From positions 1 through 22,374 of the forward strand of contig JBLHRR010000088.1 of NCBI GenBank assembly GCA_047626155.1: a stretch of 22,374 nt of DNA, read 5' to 3'. Source of the stretch: CALGLS01 sp047626155 (GTDB lineage Bacteria > Bacteroidota > Bacteroidia > Chitinophagales > Saprospiraceae). Positions 15,717 through 22,374 of this stretch are shown here, in pieces. The notes beneath the pieces are model-generated. The model saw nothing but the letters and a program-made list of their open reading frames with translations. It was not told the origin of the DNA and did not search any database. Position 1 is the first letter of the stretch. Every line of letters starts with the position of its first letter. The position numbers and the translations under genes were made by a program.

Positions 15717-16475
15717 AACAAGAAATCAATTTTATTAATATGTTCAAGGATTAAGCTAAGTAGGCTAATGAAATACGACTACTTTAACTAAGTAAAAAGC
15801 CTCTTAGTTCATAACAGGAATAAAATAAAGAACATAAGAGATGCGCAATAGCTTACGCTATTGTACTTTTAAATCGAGGTAATGGGATAGGAATAATTTA
15901 TACGGCTTAAAAAGAACCATGCTTAAAACGCTTTTTGACAAAAATTCTGTTTTTAAAGTATTGTCAAAAAGATTGAAAAATCAACTTTTAAGTAGCCATC
16001 AAATCGGAAGACAAATATACAGAAAAGATAATTAGTATAAGGCTGTTTATGATCTATTAATATTTATCCTTACCATTACGAGTACGTAGGGGGCTCGAAA
16101 AGGTTGTCTGAGGGAAGACCCCATTTTAATTTAACCTTTTGTTAAAAAGACTATTCGATACAACAAGATATTAACATTTAGGCATAGAAAACATGTGAAT
16201 AGTTTTAGTTTTAGGGTGTAATAAATACCACCTATATAAGTAACTGTTTTTCAATTATTTACAACAGATAAATAAGTGAATAAATCTCATCTCTAATCAT
16301 TTTTCTCCTTTTGGTTAGTCATTTGTAGTCTTAACGTTTATTTGCATTTTCAACAACTTCGCTATGTTCTCCTATTTCAGCAATTAATCTTTTCCTATCC
16401 TAAGGGTCTAAGTAAACAACTAAACATTATTAATACCTAAAATTATAACCGTCGATATATCGCAAAAGTTAACTA
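15717..16475. other. Long non-coding intergenic stretch
   Basis: About 760 nt of AT-rich DNA between divergent genes, with no convincing reading frame on either strand. It contains several hairpins: AACTAAG/CTTAGTT (15786-15809, loop 10); CAATAGC-TTAC-GCTATTG (15846-15863) followed by TACTTTT; CTTTTTGACAA/TTGTCAAAAAG (15931-15971, perfect 11 bp, loop 19); and TTTAAC/GTTAAA (16130-16146). It must hold the peroxidase promoter and the promoter of the gene at 16616. The hairpins might belong to a small RNA, but no clear promoter-terminator pair was found. Confidence 0.55.
15846..15870 (+). terminator. Small hairpin with short T-tract in the non-coding stretch
   Basis: CAATAGC-TTAC-GCTATTG is a perfect 7-bp stem with a 4-nt loop, followed by TACTTTT. 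It has the shape of a weak intrinsic terminator for a rightward transcript, yet no rightward gene precedes it. It may end a short non-coding RNA or be incidental. Confidence 0.3.
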
Positions 16476-16600
16476 TTAAGTATGACACAAGAAATAATTT
16501 AAGCCACTATACGCTCAACCTTTTAGCTAAAAGACAGTCCCTGTAGTCGTTTAGCTTCATCTAAAAGATTGCAGCGGCCTAAGTTAATTTTTCGTTGTTA
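16476..16600 (+). promoter_or_regulatory. Structured leader element, copy 1
   Basis: A ~125-nt element ending 15 nt before the start codon at 16616. Block A (16476-16500) matches 20714-20738 at about 21 of 25 bases. Block B is CCTGTAGTCGTTT at 16540, and block C is ATTTTTCGTTGTTA from 16587. The intervening sequence folds: 16495-16505 pairs with 16576-16586 (one mismatch, one wobble), CTTTTAG (16520-16526) pairs with CTAAAAG (16561-16567), and an apical ACAG-TCC-CTGT hairpin lies at 16535-16545. The outer stem is followed by T5. It may be an attenuator, a cis-regulatory RNA or a dispersed repeat; I do not recognise a known family. Confidence 0.6.
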
Positions 16601-16615
16601 CTAAAATCTACTACC

Positions 16616-19600
16616 ATGAAGAATTTGATTAAAATCCTCCTTTCCCTTTCCCTTTTGTGCAGCATACAACTAAATGCTCAGGAATCTACTTACGTTCGTC
16701 AACCAGGTTATTGGACCTTAGGTCTTAATGGCGGGCTGGCTTACCAATCAAGTGATGTTAAATCAACGCTAGATGGTTGGGGAGTGGGCGCTACGTTGGC
16801 TAAAAATTTATACTACAGACCCGGATCGACCTTCGCCTTTGATTTGCGTGGACGATTATTATACGACCAATCTTTTGGACTTGAGCATCAGCGTTCCTTT
16901 GGTATTGATAATAATACCGCCTTAGGAAACTACAAATCTGAAAATGGCGGACTGGGCTATGCTTTTCTCAATAGTAAAACTCACCATGGTGAACTAGGCC
17001 TGGAAGGCGTTCTCTCCTTCAACCGCTTGCGGGAAAAAACCAATATAAATCTCTCCCTATTTGGTGGAATTGGTCTGGATTATTACGCTACTTATACGGA
17101 CCAGGAAAACAGCAATGGACAGCTCTACGACTATAGTACGATTGACCCCAGTGGTAGCCGCAGAACAAACAAAGCGGAGTTGACGAATTTGCTGGATGGC
17201 CGCTATGAAACAAAGGCGGAAGGTTTTGGTGATGCTGGAAAATTGGCTTTCATGCCTGCAGTAGGTCTCGAATTAGGTTATCAATTGACTCCTCGTTTTT
17301 CTATAGGATTAGGCCATAAACTTACGTTTACCAGATCTGATATTTTTGATGGTAATCAATGGAATGAAAACAACCGAGTAACGGGTACCAATGACTGGCA
17401 CCACTACACCAATCTACACCTCCGTTGGATCATTGAAAAGGGGGAAAAAGAAATACAACCACCGATCATCGAGATGATGACACCATTGACAAACCCACAT
17501 CGCACCCGTGATCCGCTTGCCATCATTAAGGCTAAGGTGAAGCATGTAAATAGTGCTATGGACATTGAATATAGCGTCAATGGTCAGCCAACCAATTTCA
17601 ATTTTAGAAATGAAATACTCGATCATAACTTCTATCTGCGTCCGGGAAGAAACTCCGTTGATATCACTGCTACCAATAGCGCTGGAAGTGACCGTGAACG
17701 ACTGACTATTTTCTATGAAGAAGGAGGCGTCATAATACCTCCTGTTACAGAAACAGATACGCGTACACCAAGGGTTAATTTTACCAATCCTTCACGCAGC
17801 CCCGCTTATGTTCAGAGCAATAGTTATAGAGTGACAGCTACCGTGTTGAATGTAAATAGAAAACAGGATATTGAATTTAAACTCAATGGCAGAAATATCA
17901 GCAATTTCAATTTTGATACCCGTAATGATCGTTTTTCTTGCGACGTTCAATTGCGCAATGGCGAAAACCGTTTACAGATCTCCGTTTGTAACGACAGCAA
18001 AATGACCGATAGTGATGAAGCTAAAGTTGTAGTTGAAAAAACAGAAATCCTTGAGGATTTACCAGTAGTCAATATTACCCGCCCTTCCAATGATCCTTAC
18101 GAAACAAGTGTCAACAACTACCGAATAGAAGCCGATGTTTACAATGTTCCAGATAAAATCAATGTGGTCATCACTGTAAATGGCAACCGGGTTCGTAGCT
18201 ATAGTTATACTAACAATAAAGCTACAGCTACCGTCGACTTAAGAAATGGAAGAAATACTATTAAGGTTACTGGTAAAAATGAACGTGGGCAAGACAGTGA
18301 CCAAACCATCATTATTTATGAAGAAGAGGTATCAATTGCCCCTCCTACCGTTAGCATCATTTCTATCTCGCAACCGACCATTGATCCTTTCAACCCAGAC
18401 CAATGTAAGGTTAGTGTTAAAGCAAAGGTGAGAAATGTAGAAAGCAAGAATGACATTAATGTTTACCTTGATGGAAATTCTTATAACGACTTTACCTACA
18501 CGGCTAGCAACGAAGAAGTTCGGGTGGTCTTTACCCTCCAAAAGGGTAATACATATAATGTACGATTCAAAGCAACCAATGCCGCTGGGTCAGATGAGGA
18601 CAGTGACCAAATCACGAGTTGTTCTGGAACGCCTGATGGCGAAGCACCCGAAGTAGACATCACTGCTCCAACCAAAACAAGTACAGATCAGGGTACGACA
18701 GGCCTAAAAGCGACTGTAAAAAGAGTAGATGCTAAGAGTGACATCAGCGTTTTGGTAAATGGAAGAAGCATTAGTTTTAACTATGACTCCAGAAGAAAAG
18801 TCGTTACAGCTACCGTCAATTTAAACGAAGGTAATAACAAGATTAAAGTAAGCGCCAATAATAACTACGGATCAGATAGCGACGAAATTAACATTCGCTA
18901 CAGCAAAGTAGTTACACCTAAAGCTCCACCGATCGTAACCATTACCCGACCTGAAAACAATAGTACTACAGAGAGCAACAGTACCAACCTCAATGCAACC
19001 ATCCAACACGTCATCAACAAGAAAGACATAAGGGTATTGCTAAACGGTAAAACAGTTCGGGATTTCTCTTTCGCTTCTCGAGGCGGTCGTTTATCGGCAA
19101 CCGTTAGTGGATTGAAAGAGGGTGCAAATACAATAGTGGTAAAAGCGACGAACAAAGACGGGAGCGATGAAGCCAGTGTACGAGTGACCTACAAAGCTAA
19201 ATTGGTACTTCCTACCGTAAGAATAACGAGCCCAAGGGATGGTTTATCGACAGAAGAAACAACCGTACAGGTGAAGGCTTCTTTGACGAATGTCAGTAGT
19301 AAAAGAGACATTAGCCTAAAAGTAAATGGACGAGCGGTTAACGATTTTTCCTTTAGCAGAAATGTATTGACTGCAACAGTTTCTTTAAGAGTAGGAGCGA
19401 ATGATATTTTCGTGGAAGGTCGTAACTCATCTGGAAAGGCTGATGATCAGGTGCGTGTTATTTACGAACAAGCGATGTTGCCTCCCGTTGTAAAAGTAAC
19501 GCAGCCTAAAAACAAGACAATTACAGAAAAGAAAAGTATTGAAGTAAATGCTTCGATAGGTAATGTAAAAAGCAAAAAAGACCTTACGCTTAAAGTCAAT

Positions 19601-20305
19601 GGAAAGTCTGTCAAGATTTCCTCTTTTAGTAGAAATCTGTTGACCGCAACCGTAAGTTTAAAAGAAGGTACCAACACCATTTTTGTAGAAGGCCGCAATA
19701 AGTCCGGAAAAGATAGTGATCAGATAACCGTGACCTACAAGAAAAAAGTAGCGCCACCAATAGTTAAAATCACCAGTCCAAAGAATGGATCGACCGCTAA
19801 GAAAAAAACAGTTTCCCTAAGTGCCACTTTAAGCAATGTAGCTTCCAACAATAATATTACATTGAAGGTAAATGGCCGTACGATTTCTAAATTTTCCTAC
19901 AGAAAAGGAAAGTTAAGTGCTACTGTCACTTTGAAGGAAGGCGACAATAGTATTTCTGTAACAGGTACCAATAGCGCCGGAAGAGATTCTGATGAAGTAC
20001 GCGTTTCCTTTTCAGCAGCTAAGAATCCGCCTAAGATTAATAGCTTCGGATTGAGCCAACCAACCATTGATCCTTTTAATCCTGACTCTGCGAAAAGTAG
20101 TGCTACTGCTACGCTGCAAAACATTACCTCGAAATCTCAGATCAAAATGTACATTAACGGTAAAGAGGTAACTGACTTTGAATATGGAATCCGAACTAAG
20201 AGATTGCGAAAGGTTTTTGACTTAAAGAGAGGGACGAATACCGTTCGGATTGTTGTGGAAAATGAAGATGGGAAGAAGGAGGAGACGAAGTCGTTGAAGT
20301 TTTAA
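16616..20305 (+). CDS. Outer-membrane beta-barrel protein with ten Ig-like repeats
   Basis: A 1229-residue exported protein. I start it at 16616 (MKNLIKILLS), which gives a standard signal peptide (cleavage near A21 in LNAQE); an ATG at 16595 would add seven residues. Residues ~25-275 look like a small outer-membrane beta-barrel (alternating aromatic strands, GLELGYQLTPRFSIGLGHKLTF, final strand WHHYTNLHLRWIIEK). Ten tandem modules of 80-95 residues follow from P282 to the end. Each starts with a (P)P-x-V-x-I-T-x-P motif, contains D/N-I-x-V-x-V-N-G-(R/K), and ends N-x-I-x-V-x-(G/A)-x-N-x-x-G-x-D-S-D. These are Ig-like beta-sandwiches. Repeats 4 and 10 carry an extra SQPTIDPFNPD insert. No T9SS domain is present. 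Likely role: a surface stalk or adhesin, or a cell-wall-spanning structural protein (inference). Confidence 0.85.
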   Translation: MKNLIKILLSLSLLCSIQLNAQESTYVRQPGYWTLGLNGGLAYQSSDVKSTLDGWGVGATLAKNLYYRPGSTFAFDLRGRLLYDQSFGLEHQRSFGIDNNTALGNYKSENGGLGYAFLNSKTHHGELGLEGVLSFNRLREKTNINLSLFGGIGLDYYATYTDQENSNGQLYDYSTIDPSGSRRTNKAELTNLLDGRYETKAEGFGDAGKLAFMPAVGLELGYQLTPRFSIGLGHKLTFTRSDIFDGNQWNENNRVTGTNDWHHYTNLHLRWIIEKGEKEIQPPIIEMMTPLTNPHRTRDPLAIIKAKVKHVNSAMDIEYSVNGQPTNFNFRNEILDHNFYLRPGRNSVDITATNSAGSDRERLTIFYEEGGVIIPPVTETDTRTPRVNFTNPSRSPAYVQSNSYRVTATVLNVNRKQDIEFKLNGRNISNFNFDTRNDRFSCDVQLRNGENRLQISVCNDSKMTDSDEAKVVVEKTEILEDLPVVNITRPSNDPYETSVNNYRIEADVYNVPDKINVVITVNGNRVRSYSYTNNKATATVDLRNGRNTIKVTGKNERGQDSDQTIIIYEEEVSIAPPTVSIISISQPTIDPFNPDQCKVSVKAKVRNVESKNDINVYLDGNSYNDFTYTASNEEVRVVFTLQKGNTYNVRFKATNAAGSDEDSDQITSCSGTPDGEAPEVDITAPTKTSTDQGTTGLKATVKRVDAKSDISVLVNGRSISFNYDSRRKVVTATVNLNEGNNKIKVSANNNYGSDSDEINIRYSKVVTPKAPPIVTITRPENNSTTESNSTNLNATIQHVINKKDIRVLLNGKTVRDFSFASRGGRLSATVSGLKEGANTIVVKATNKDGSDEASVRVTYKAKLVLPTVRITSPRDGLSTEETTVQVKASLTNVSSKRDISLKVNGRAVNDFSFSRNVLTATVSLRVGANDIFVEGRNSSGKADDQVRVIYEQAMLPPVVKVTQPKNKTITEKKSIEVNASIGNVKSKKDLTLKVNGKSVKISSFSRNLLTATVSLKEGTNTIFVEGRNKSGKDSDQITVTYKKKVAPPIVKITSPKNGSTAKKKTVSLSATLSNVASNNNITLKVNGRTISKFSYRKGKLSATVTLKEGDNSISVTGTNSAGRDSDEVRVSFSAAKNPPKINSFGLSQPTIDPFNPDSAKSSATATLQNITSKSQIKMYINGKEVTDFEYGIRTKRLRKVFDLKRGTNTVRIVVENEDGKKEETKSLKF
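17459..20302 (+). repeat. Array of ten tandem Ig-like modules (protein repeats)
   Basis: Ten diverged repeats of ~240-285 nt each within the gene at 16616, from residue 282 to 1229. Modules 7, 8 and 9 are the most alike, sharing LKVNGR/K, LTATVSL and (E)GRN-SG patterns, and are lysine-rich; modules 1-4 are more diverged. This suggests the distal part expanded more recently. Modules 4 (from residue 576) and 10 (from residue 1138) share the QPTIDPFNPD insert, encoded by similar DNA. Confidence 0.85.
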
Positions 20306-20372
20306 TCGGGTATGTCATAGCGTATTGTAGGGAACCAGAAATCTATCTCTTTAGCTTAGGAGTAAAAATATC

Positions 20373-20401
20373 GTGTAGCTACGGCTATGCTCAATTTTTT
20401 T
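20373..20401 (+). terminator. Terminator of the Ig-repeat protein gene
   Basis: GTGTAGC-TACG-GCTATGC forms a 7-bp stem with two G-U wobbles and a 4-nt loop. T7 (20395-20401) follows four bases later, about 68 nt after the stop codon. Good shape for a rho-independent terminator, though the stem is modest. Confidence 0.6.
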
Positions 20402-20575
20402 GCCTCGGTCAGCACAAAATCTACTGCGTCTAAATCAGAACCTTATTAATCTCTGGCTCCTAAGGAGGTAGATTTCTCGACTCCTGCGTCGCTCAAAATT
20501 TAAGCGAGGGGTTAGCTTTCGTATTCCTCGACCCACTCCTACGTCGCTCGGTCCTAATGACAATCCTTTAAACAG

Positions 20576-20634
20576 AAGAGCGTAGCTCCGACCCGTAAAT
20601 AAACAAATTCGCGGGGCCGAGGCTACGCTCTTTT
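20576..20634 (+). terminator. Strong hairpin, second terminator
   Basis: AAGAGCGTAGC (20576-20586) pairs perfectly with GCTACGCTCTT (20622-20632), and partly complementary GC-rich bases extend the stem inward. TTTTATATT overlaps and follows the right arm. On the minus strand the left arm is followed by CTGTTTAAAGG, so it works best for rightward transcription. It would be a backup for the gene ending at 20305 or the end of an unannotated transcript. Confidence 0.6.
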
Positions 20635-20713
20635 ATATTCCCACAAGACAATTAATAAACGCGAATCTTAATTCAACTAATATTGAAATAACTCCTGTAT
20701 CTTTTTCTTACCT

Positions 20714-20839
20714 TTATGTATTACACTAAAAATAATTTCCCGATTTCTTTCGTGGAAACAATTATATAAACCACTCTTCCTGTGGTCGTTTTGATTTACA
20801 TAATTGTTTCCCAATCGGGAAGGTGATTTTTCGTTATTA
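20714..20839 (+). promoter_or_regulatory. Structured leader element, copy 2
   Basis: A ~126-nt element 74 nt upstream of the start codon at 20914. Block A (20714-20738), block B (CCTGTGGTCGTTT at 20779) and block C (ATTTTTCGTTATTA from 20826) match copy 1 at 16476 with spacing equal to within one base. The fold is stronger here. TTCCCGATT (20737-20745) pairs with AATCGGGAA (20813-20821), GGAAACAATTAT (20754-20765) with ATAATTGTTTCC (20800-20811), both perfectly, and CCAC (20771-20774) with GTGG (20782-20785). T5 follows the outer stem. It has the shape of an intrinsic terminator or attenuator ahead of the carboxylase-like gene. Confidence 0.65.
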
Positions 20840-20880
20840 ATATGCAGAGTATTTCACAAAAACAATTTGAGTATTTATCT

Positions 20881-20900
20881 GCTCAAGCTTTTAGCTAAAA
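20881..20900 (+). promoter_or_regulatory. 20-nt motif shared with 16513-16532
   Basis: GCTCAASCTTTTAGCTAAAA (S is G here, C at 16513) occurs here, 13 nt before the start codon at 20914, and inside leader copy 1; 19 of 20 bases match. The core TTTTAGCTAAAA is a perfect palindrome. It could be a protein-binding site or part of the leader RNA; no function is shown by sequence alone. Confidence 0.45.
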
Positions 20901-20913
20901 TAGCACACACCCC

Positions 20914-22293
20914 ATGCGCCCCTTTCTTTTCCGACCAATAGATATCGCCTCCCTTTGTTTCTTCCGATTCATTTTCGGTCTTTTGGCATTGATTGAAATC
21001 ATCAGCGTTTATATTTATCAACGTTGGTGGTTAAAAGCCTGGGTGCCCGATCAGTTTCGTTTCAAATATTATGGTTTTGAATGGGTCGAACCATTGCCTG
21101 AGCCATTGTTGACTTTGGTTTTTTTAATTACGATGGTCGCAGCTGTGGGCATCATGCTTGGTTGGCATTATCGTCTCTCGACGGCGATCTGGACCCTGGG
21201 CTTTCTCTATAGCTTTATGTTAGAAAAAGCCTTTTACCTCAATCATGCCTATCTTTTTTCTGTAGTTTCTATGGTCATGATTTTTTTACCGGCGCATCGA
21301 AATTATTCTCTAGATGCCTGGCAGGGGCGTGTCGCACGAGTAAAGCATATTCCCTACTGGCCAGTATTTATGCTTTGCTTTTTGATGGGGCTGGTCTATT
21401 TCTATGGCGGCATTGCGAAGATGAATCCGGATTGGTTAAATGGCTTGCCGCTAAAGGTTTGGTTGAAATATAAAAAAGACTATTTCATCATCGGCCCGCT
21501 GCTCGGAAAAGAATGGGTGGCCTATGCCATGAGCTATGGAGGATTGTTGTTGGATCTATTCGTCACTTTCTTCCTCATCTTCAAACGAACGCGGATGATG
21601 GCCTTCTTGGCTGTGATTTCTTTCCACCTCATCAACATGATGGTTTTCCAAATAGGAATATTTCCTTGGTTCTCAACAACCATTACTGCTATGTTTTTTA
21701 CCTCAGACTTTCCACGACGCGTCTTTAACTGGCTGGGCGCCAAAATCAAAAAGCTACAAATGCTCTTTGACAAATGGGATACGGCCTGGCAAAGCATTCC
21801 CGAGAAGGACCTTCATCAAAGTTCTGTCGGCAAAAACTGGATACTTACACTAATTGTTATCCTTTGTACAATCCAAATCCTTATCCCACTTCGCCAGCAC
21901 TTTTATGAAGGAAATACCGCTTGGACTGAAAATGGCCATCGAGGGGCTTGGCGGATGATGCTTCGGGGAAAATCCGGGCGAGGCAGCTTCATTGTCTTGG
22001 AGGAAGGAACAGACCGAAAAGAAAAAATTCGTCCACGGGATTTCTTATACAAGCGCCAGGAACGAAAGCTTTTCGGACAACCGGATATGATTCTCGAATT
22101 TGCTCATTTTTTGAAAAAGAAAAAGGAGCAAGAAGGTTGGAAAAACCCAATAGTGTATGCGGATATTAAGGTTCGTTTGAATGGACGTAAATATGCGCGC
22201 TATGTACAAAAGGATTTTGATTTGGGGAGCTGGGAATGGAAATTCATGGAGTCTCCGGAGTGGTTACTGGAGGAGCCGGAGCGAGAGGAGTAA
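20914..22293 (+). CDS. Vitamin K-dependent gamma-carboxylase homologue (HTTM domain)
   Basis: A 459-residue integral membrane protein of the gamma-glutamyl carboxylase / HTTM family. The N-terminal ~275 residues hold about seven to eight helices with family motifs: EKAFYLNHAYLFS, YFYGGIAKMNPDWLNGLPL and FHLINMMVFQIGIFPWFS. K169 in GIAKMNPDW appears to correspond to the lysine proposed as catalytic base in the human enzyme. The C-terminal part keeps the extracytoplasmic signature FYEGNTAWTENGHRGAWRMMLRGK, so this is the full carboxylase-like architecture and not an isolated HTTM domain. The human enzyme couples vitamin K hydroquinone oxidation to Glu carboxylation. Bacterial homologues may only do the epoxidation half, so carboxylase activity should not be assumed. 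No epoxide reductase or evident substrate is adjacent. Complete; stop TAA at 22291. Confidence 0.92.
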   Translation: MRPFLFRPIDIASLCFFRFIFGLLALIEIISVYIYQRWWLKAWVPDQFRFKYYGFEWVEPLPEPLLTLVFLITMVAAVGIMLGWHYRLSTAIWTLGFLYSFMLEKAFYLNHAYLFSVVSMVMIFLPAHRNYSLDAWQGRVARVKHIPYWPVFMLCFLMGLVYFYGGIAKMNPDWLNGLPLKVWLKYKKDYFIIGPLLGKEWVAYAMSYGGLLLDLFVTFFLIFKRTRMMAFLAVISFHLINMMVFQIGIFPWFSTTITAMFFTSDFPRRVFNWLGAKIKKLQMLFDKWDTAWQSIPEKDLHQSSVGKNWILTLIVILCTIQILIPLRQHFYEGNTAWTENGHRGAWRMMLRGKSGRGSFIVLEEGTDRKEKIRPRDFLYKRQERKLFGQPDMILEFAHFLKKKKEQEGWKNPIVYADIKVRLNGRKYARYVQKDFDLGSWEWKFMESPEWLLEEPEREE

Positions 22294-22374
22294 GCTGAAT
22301 AAGGTAAGAGTCAAATGCAGTTAAAAGGCATATCATGCGTTAATAAGAAAGCCGCCCCCCTAAAAATCCGGAAG

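Larger units (their letters stand above)
20306..20713. repeat. Intergenic region rich in inverted and direct repeats
   Basis: No gene is evident. A nested inverted repeat pairs AAATCTA...CTTAGGAG (20339-20362) with CTCCTAAG...TAGATTT (20457-20475), enclosing ~95 nt. A near-identical 15-nt direct repeat, ACTCCTGCGTCGCTC/ACTCCTACGTCGCTC, lies at 20480-20494 and 20535-20549. CGAGG and CCTCG can pair within the interval. Two terminator-like hairpins (20373-20401 and 20576-20634) are listed separately. The pattern resembles intergenic palindromic repeats of the REP/BIME kind or a decayed small element; I cannot name a family. Confidence 0.6.

Noticed and set aside
16476..16600. Integron attC site as explanation of the leader elements
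   Set aside because: The conserved core sites (RYYYAAC and GTTRRRY) are not present at the ends and there is no integrase or cassette array nearby.
16595..16615. Upstream ATG (16595) as the start of the Ig-repeat protein
   Set aside because: The ATG at 16616 gives a standard signal peptide; the seven extra residues (MLLKSTT) add nothing and begin inside the leader element.
17459..20302. Tandem repeats as a CRISPR-like or satellite array
   Set aside because: They are diverged in-frame protein modules of ~80-95 residues with no conserved DNA repeat, so they are coding domain repeats.

Overview
The window looks like chromosomal DNA from a Bacteroidota bacterium, most plausibly a marine or aquatic member of the Saprospiria (Lewinella/Saprospira-like). 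Supporting signs are three secreted proteins with C-terminal type IX secretion (T9SS) sorting domains, a TonB receptor with an N-terminal carboxypeptidase-regulatory-like domain, AT-rich intergenic DNA, start codons mostly without Shine-Dalgarno sequences, a TAnnTTTG-type -7 promoter element, and a dockerin-plus-cohesin-like secreted enzyme. The genus-level placement is inference. I see no rRNA, tRNA, insertion sequence, phage gene or CRISPR array.

Layout. (1) 53-3357, minus strand: a tight three-gene metal-uptake operon (lipoprotein, ZnuD-like TonB receptor, Fur/Zur-type regulator). A perfect 9-3-9 palindrome lies just upstream of a -7 promoter box, so the last gene probably represses its own operon. 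(2) 3616-6495, minus: full-length glycine dehydrogenase gcvP with a strong terminator. (3) 6769-9201, minus: secreted M14 zinc carboxypeptidase with a T9SS domain, followed by a very long perfect hairpin. (4) 9531-10550, plus: small T9SS cargo protein of unknown function. (5) 10708-10869, plus: a candidate 53-residue membrane protein, convergent with (6) a SulP anion transporter with a STAS domain (10891-12618, minus, TTG start). (7) 12813-15716, minus: secreted animal-type heme peroxidase fused to dockerin, cohesin-like and T9SS domains, ending at a textbook terminator. (8) 15717-16615: a long non-coding stretch. (9) 16616-20305, plus: a 1229-residue outer-membrane protein made of a beta-barrel and ten tandem Ig-like repeats. 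(10) 20306-20913: a second hairpin-rich intergenic region. (11) 20914-22293, plus: a vitamin K-dependent gamma-carboxylase (HTTM) homologue.

Most genes are single transcription units; only the metal-uptake genes form an operon. The common theme is the cell envelope and secretion: uptake receptor, secreted protease, secreted peroxidase, outer-membrane repeat protein, ion transporter.

The most unusual signal is non-coding. The two genes at 16616 and 20914 are each preceded by a ~125-nt element sharing three conserved blocks at nearly identical spacing (block A ~21/25, block B 12/13, block C 13/14 identical by eye). The intervening stems differ in sequence but remain self-complementary, and each ends in a T5 tract. 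This looks like a conserved structured leader or attenuator, and a weaker possible third copy precedes the gene at 9531. I do not recognise it as a known RNA family.
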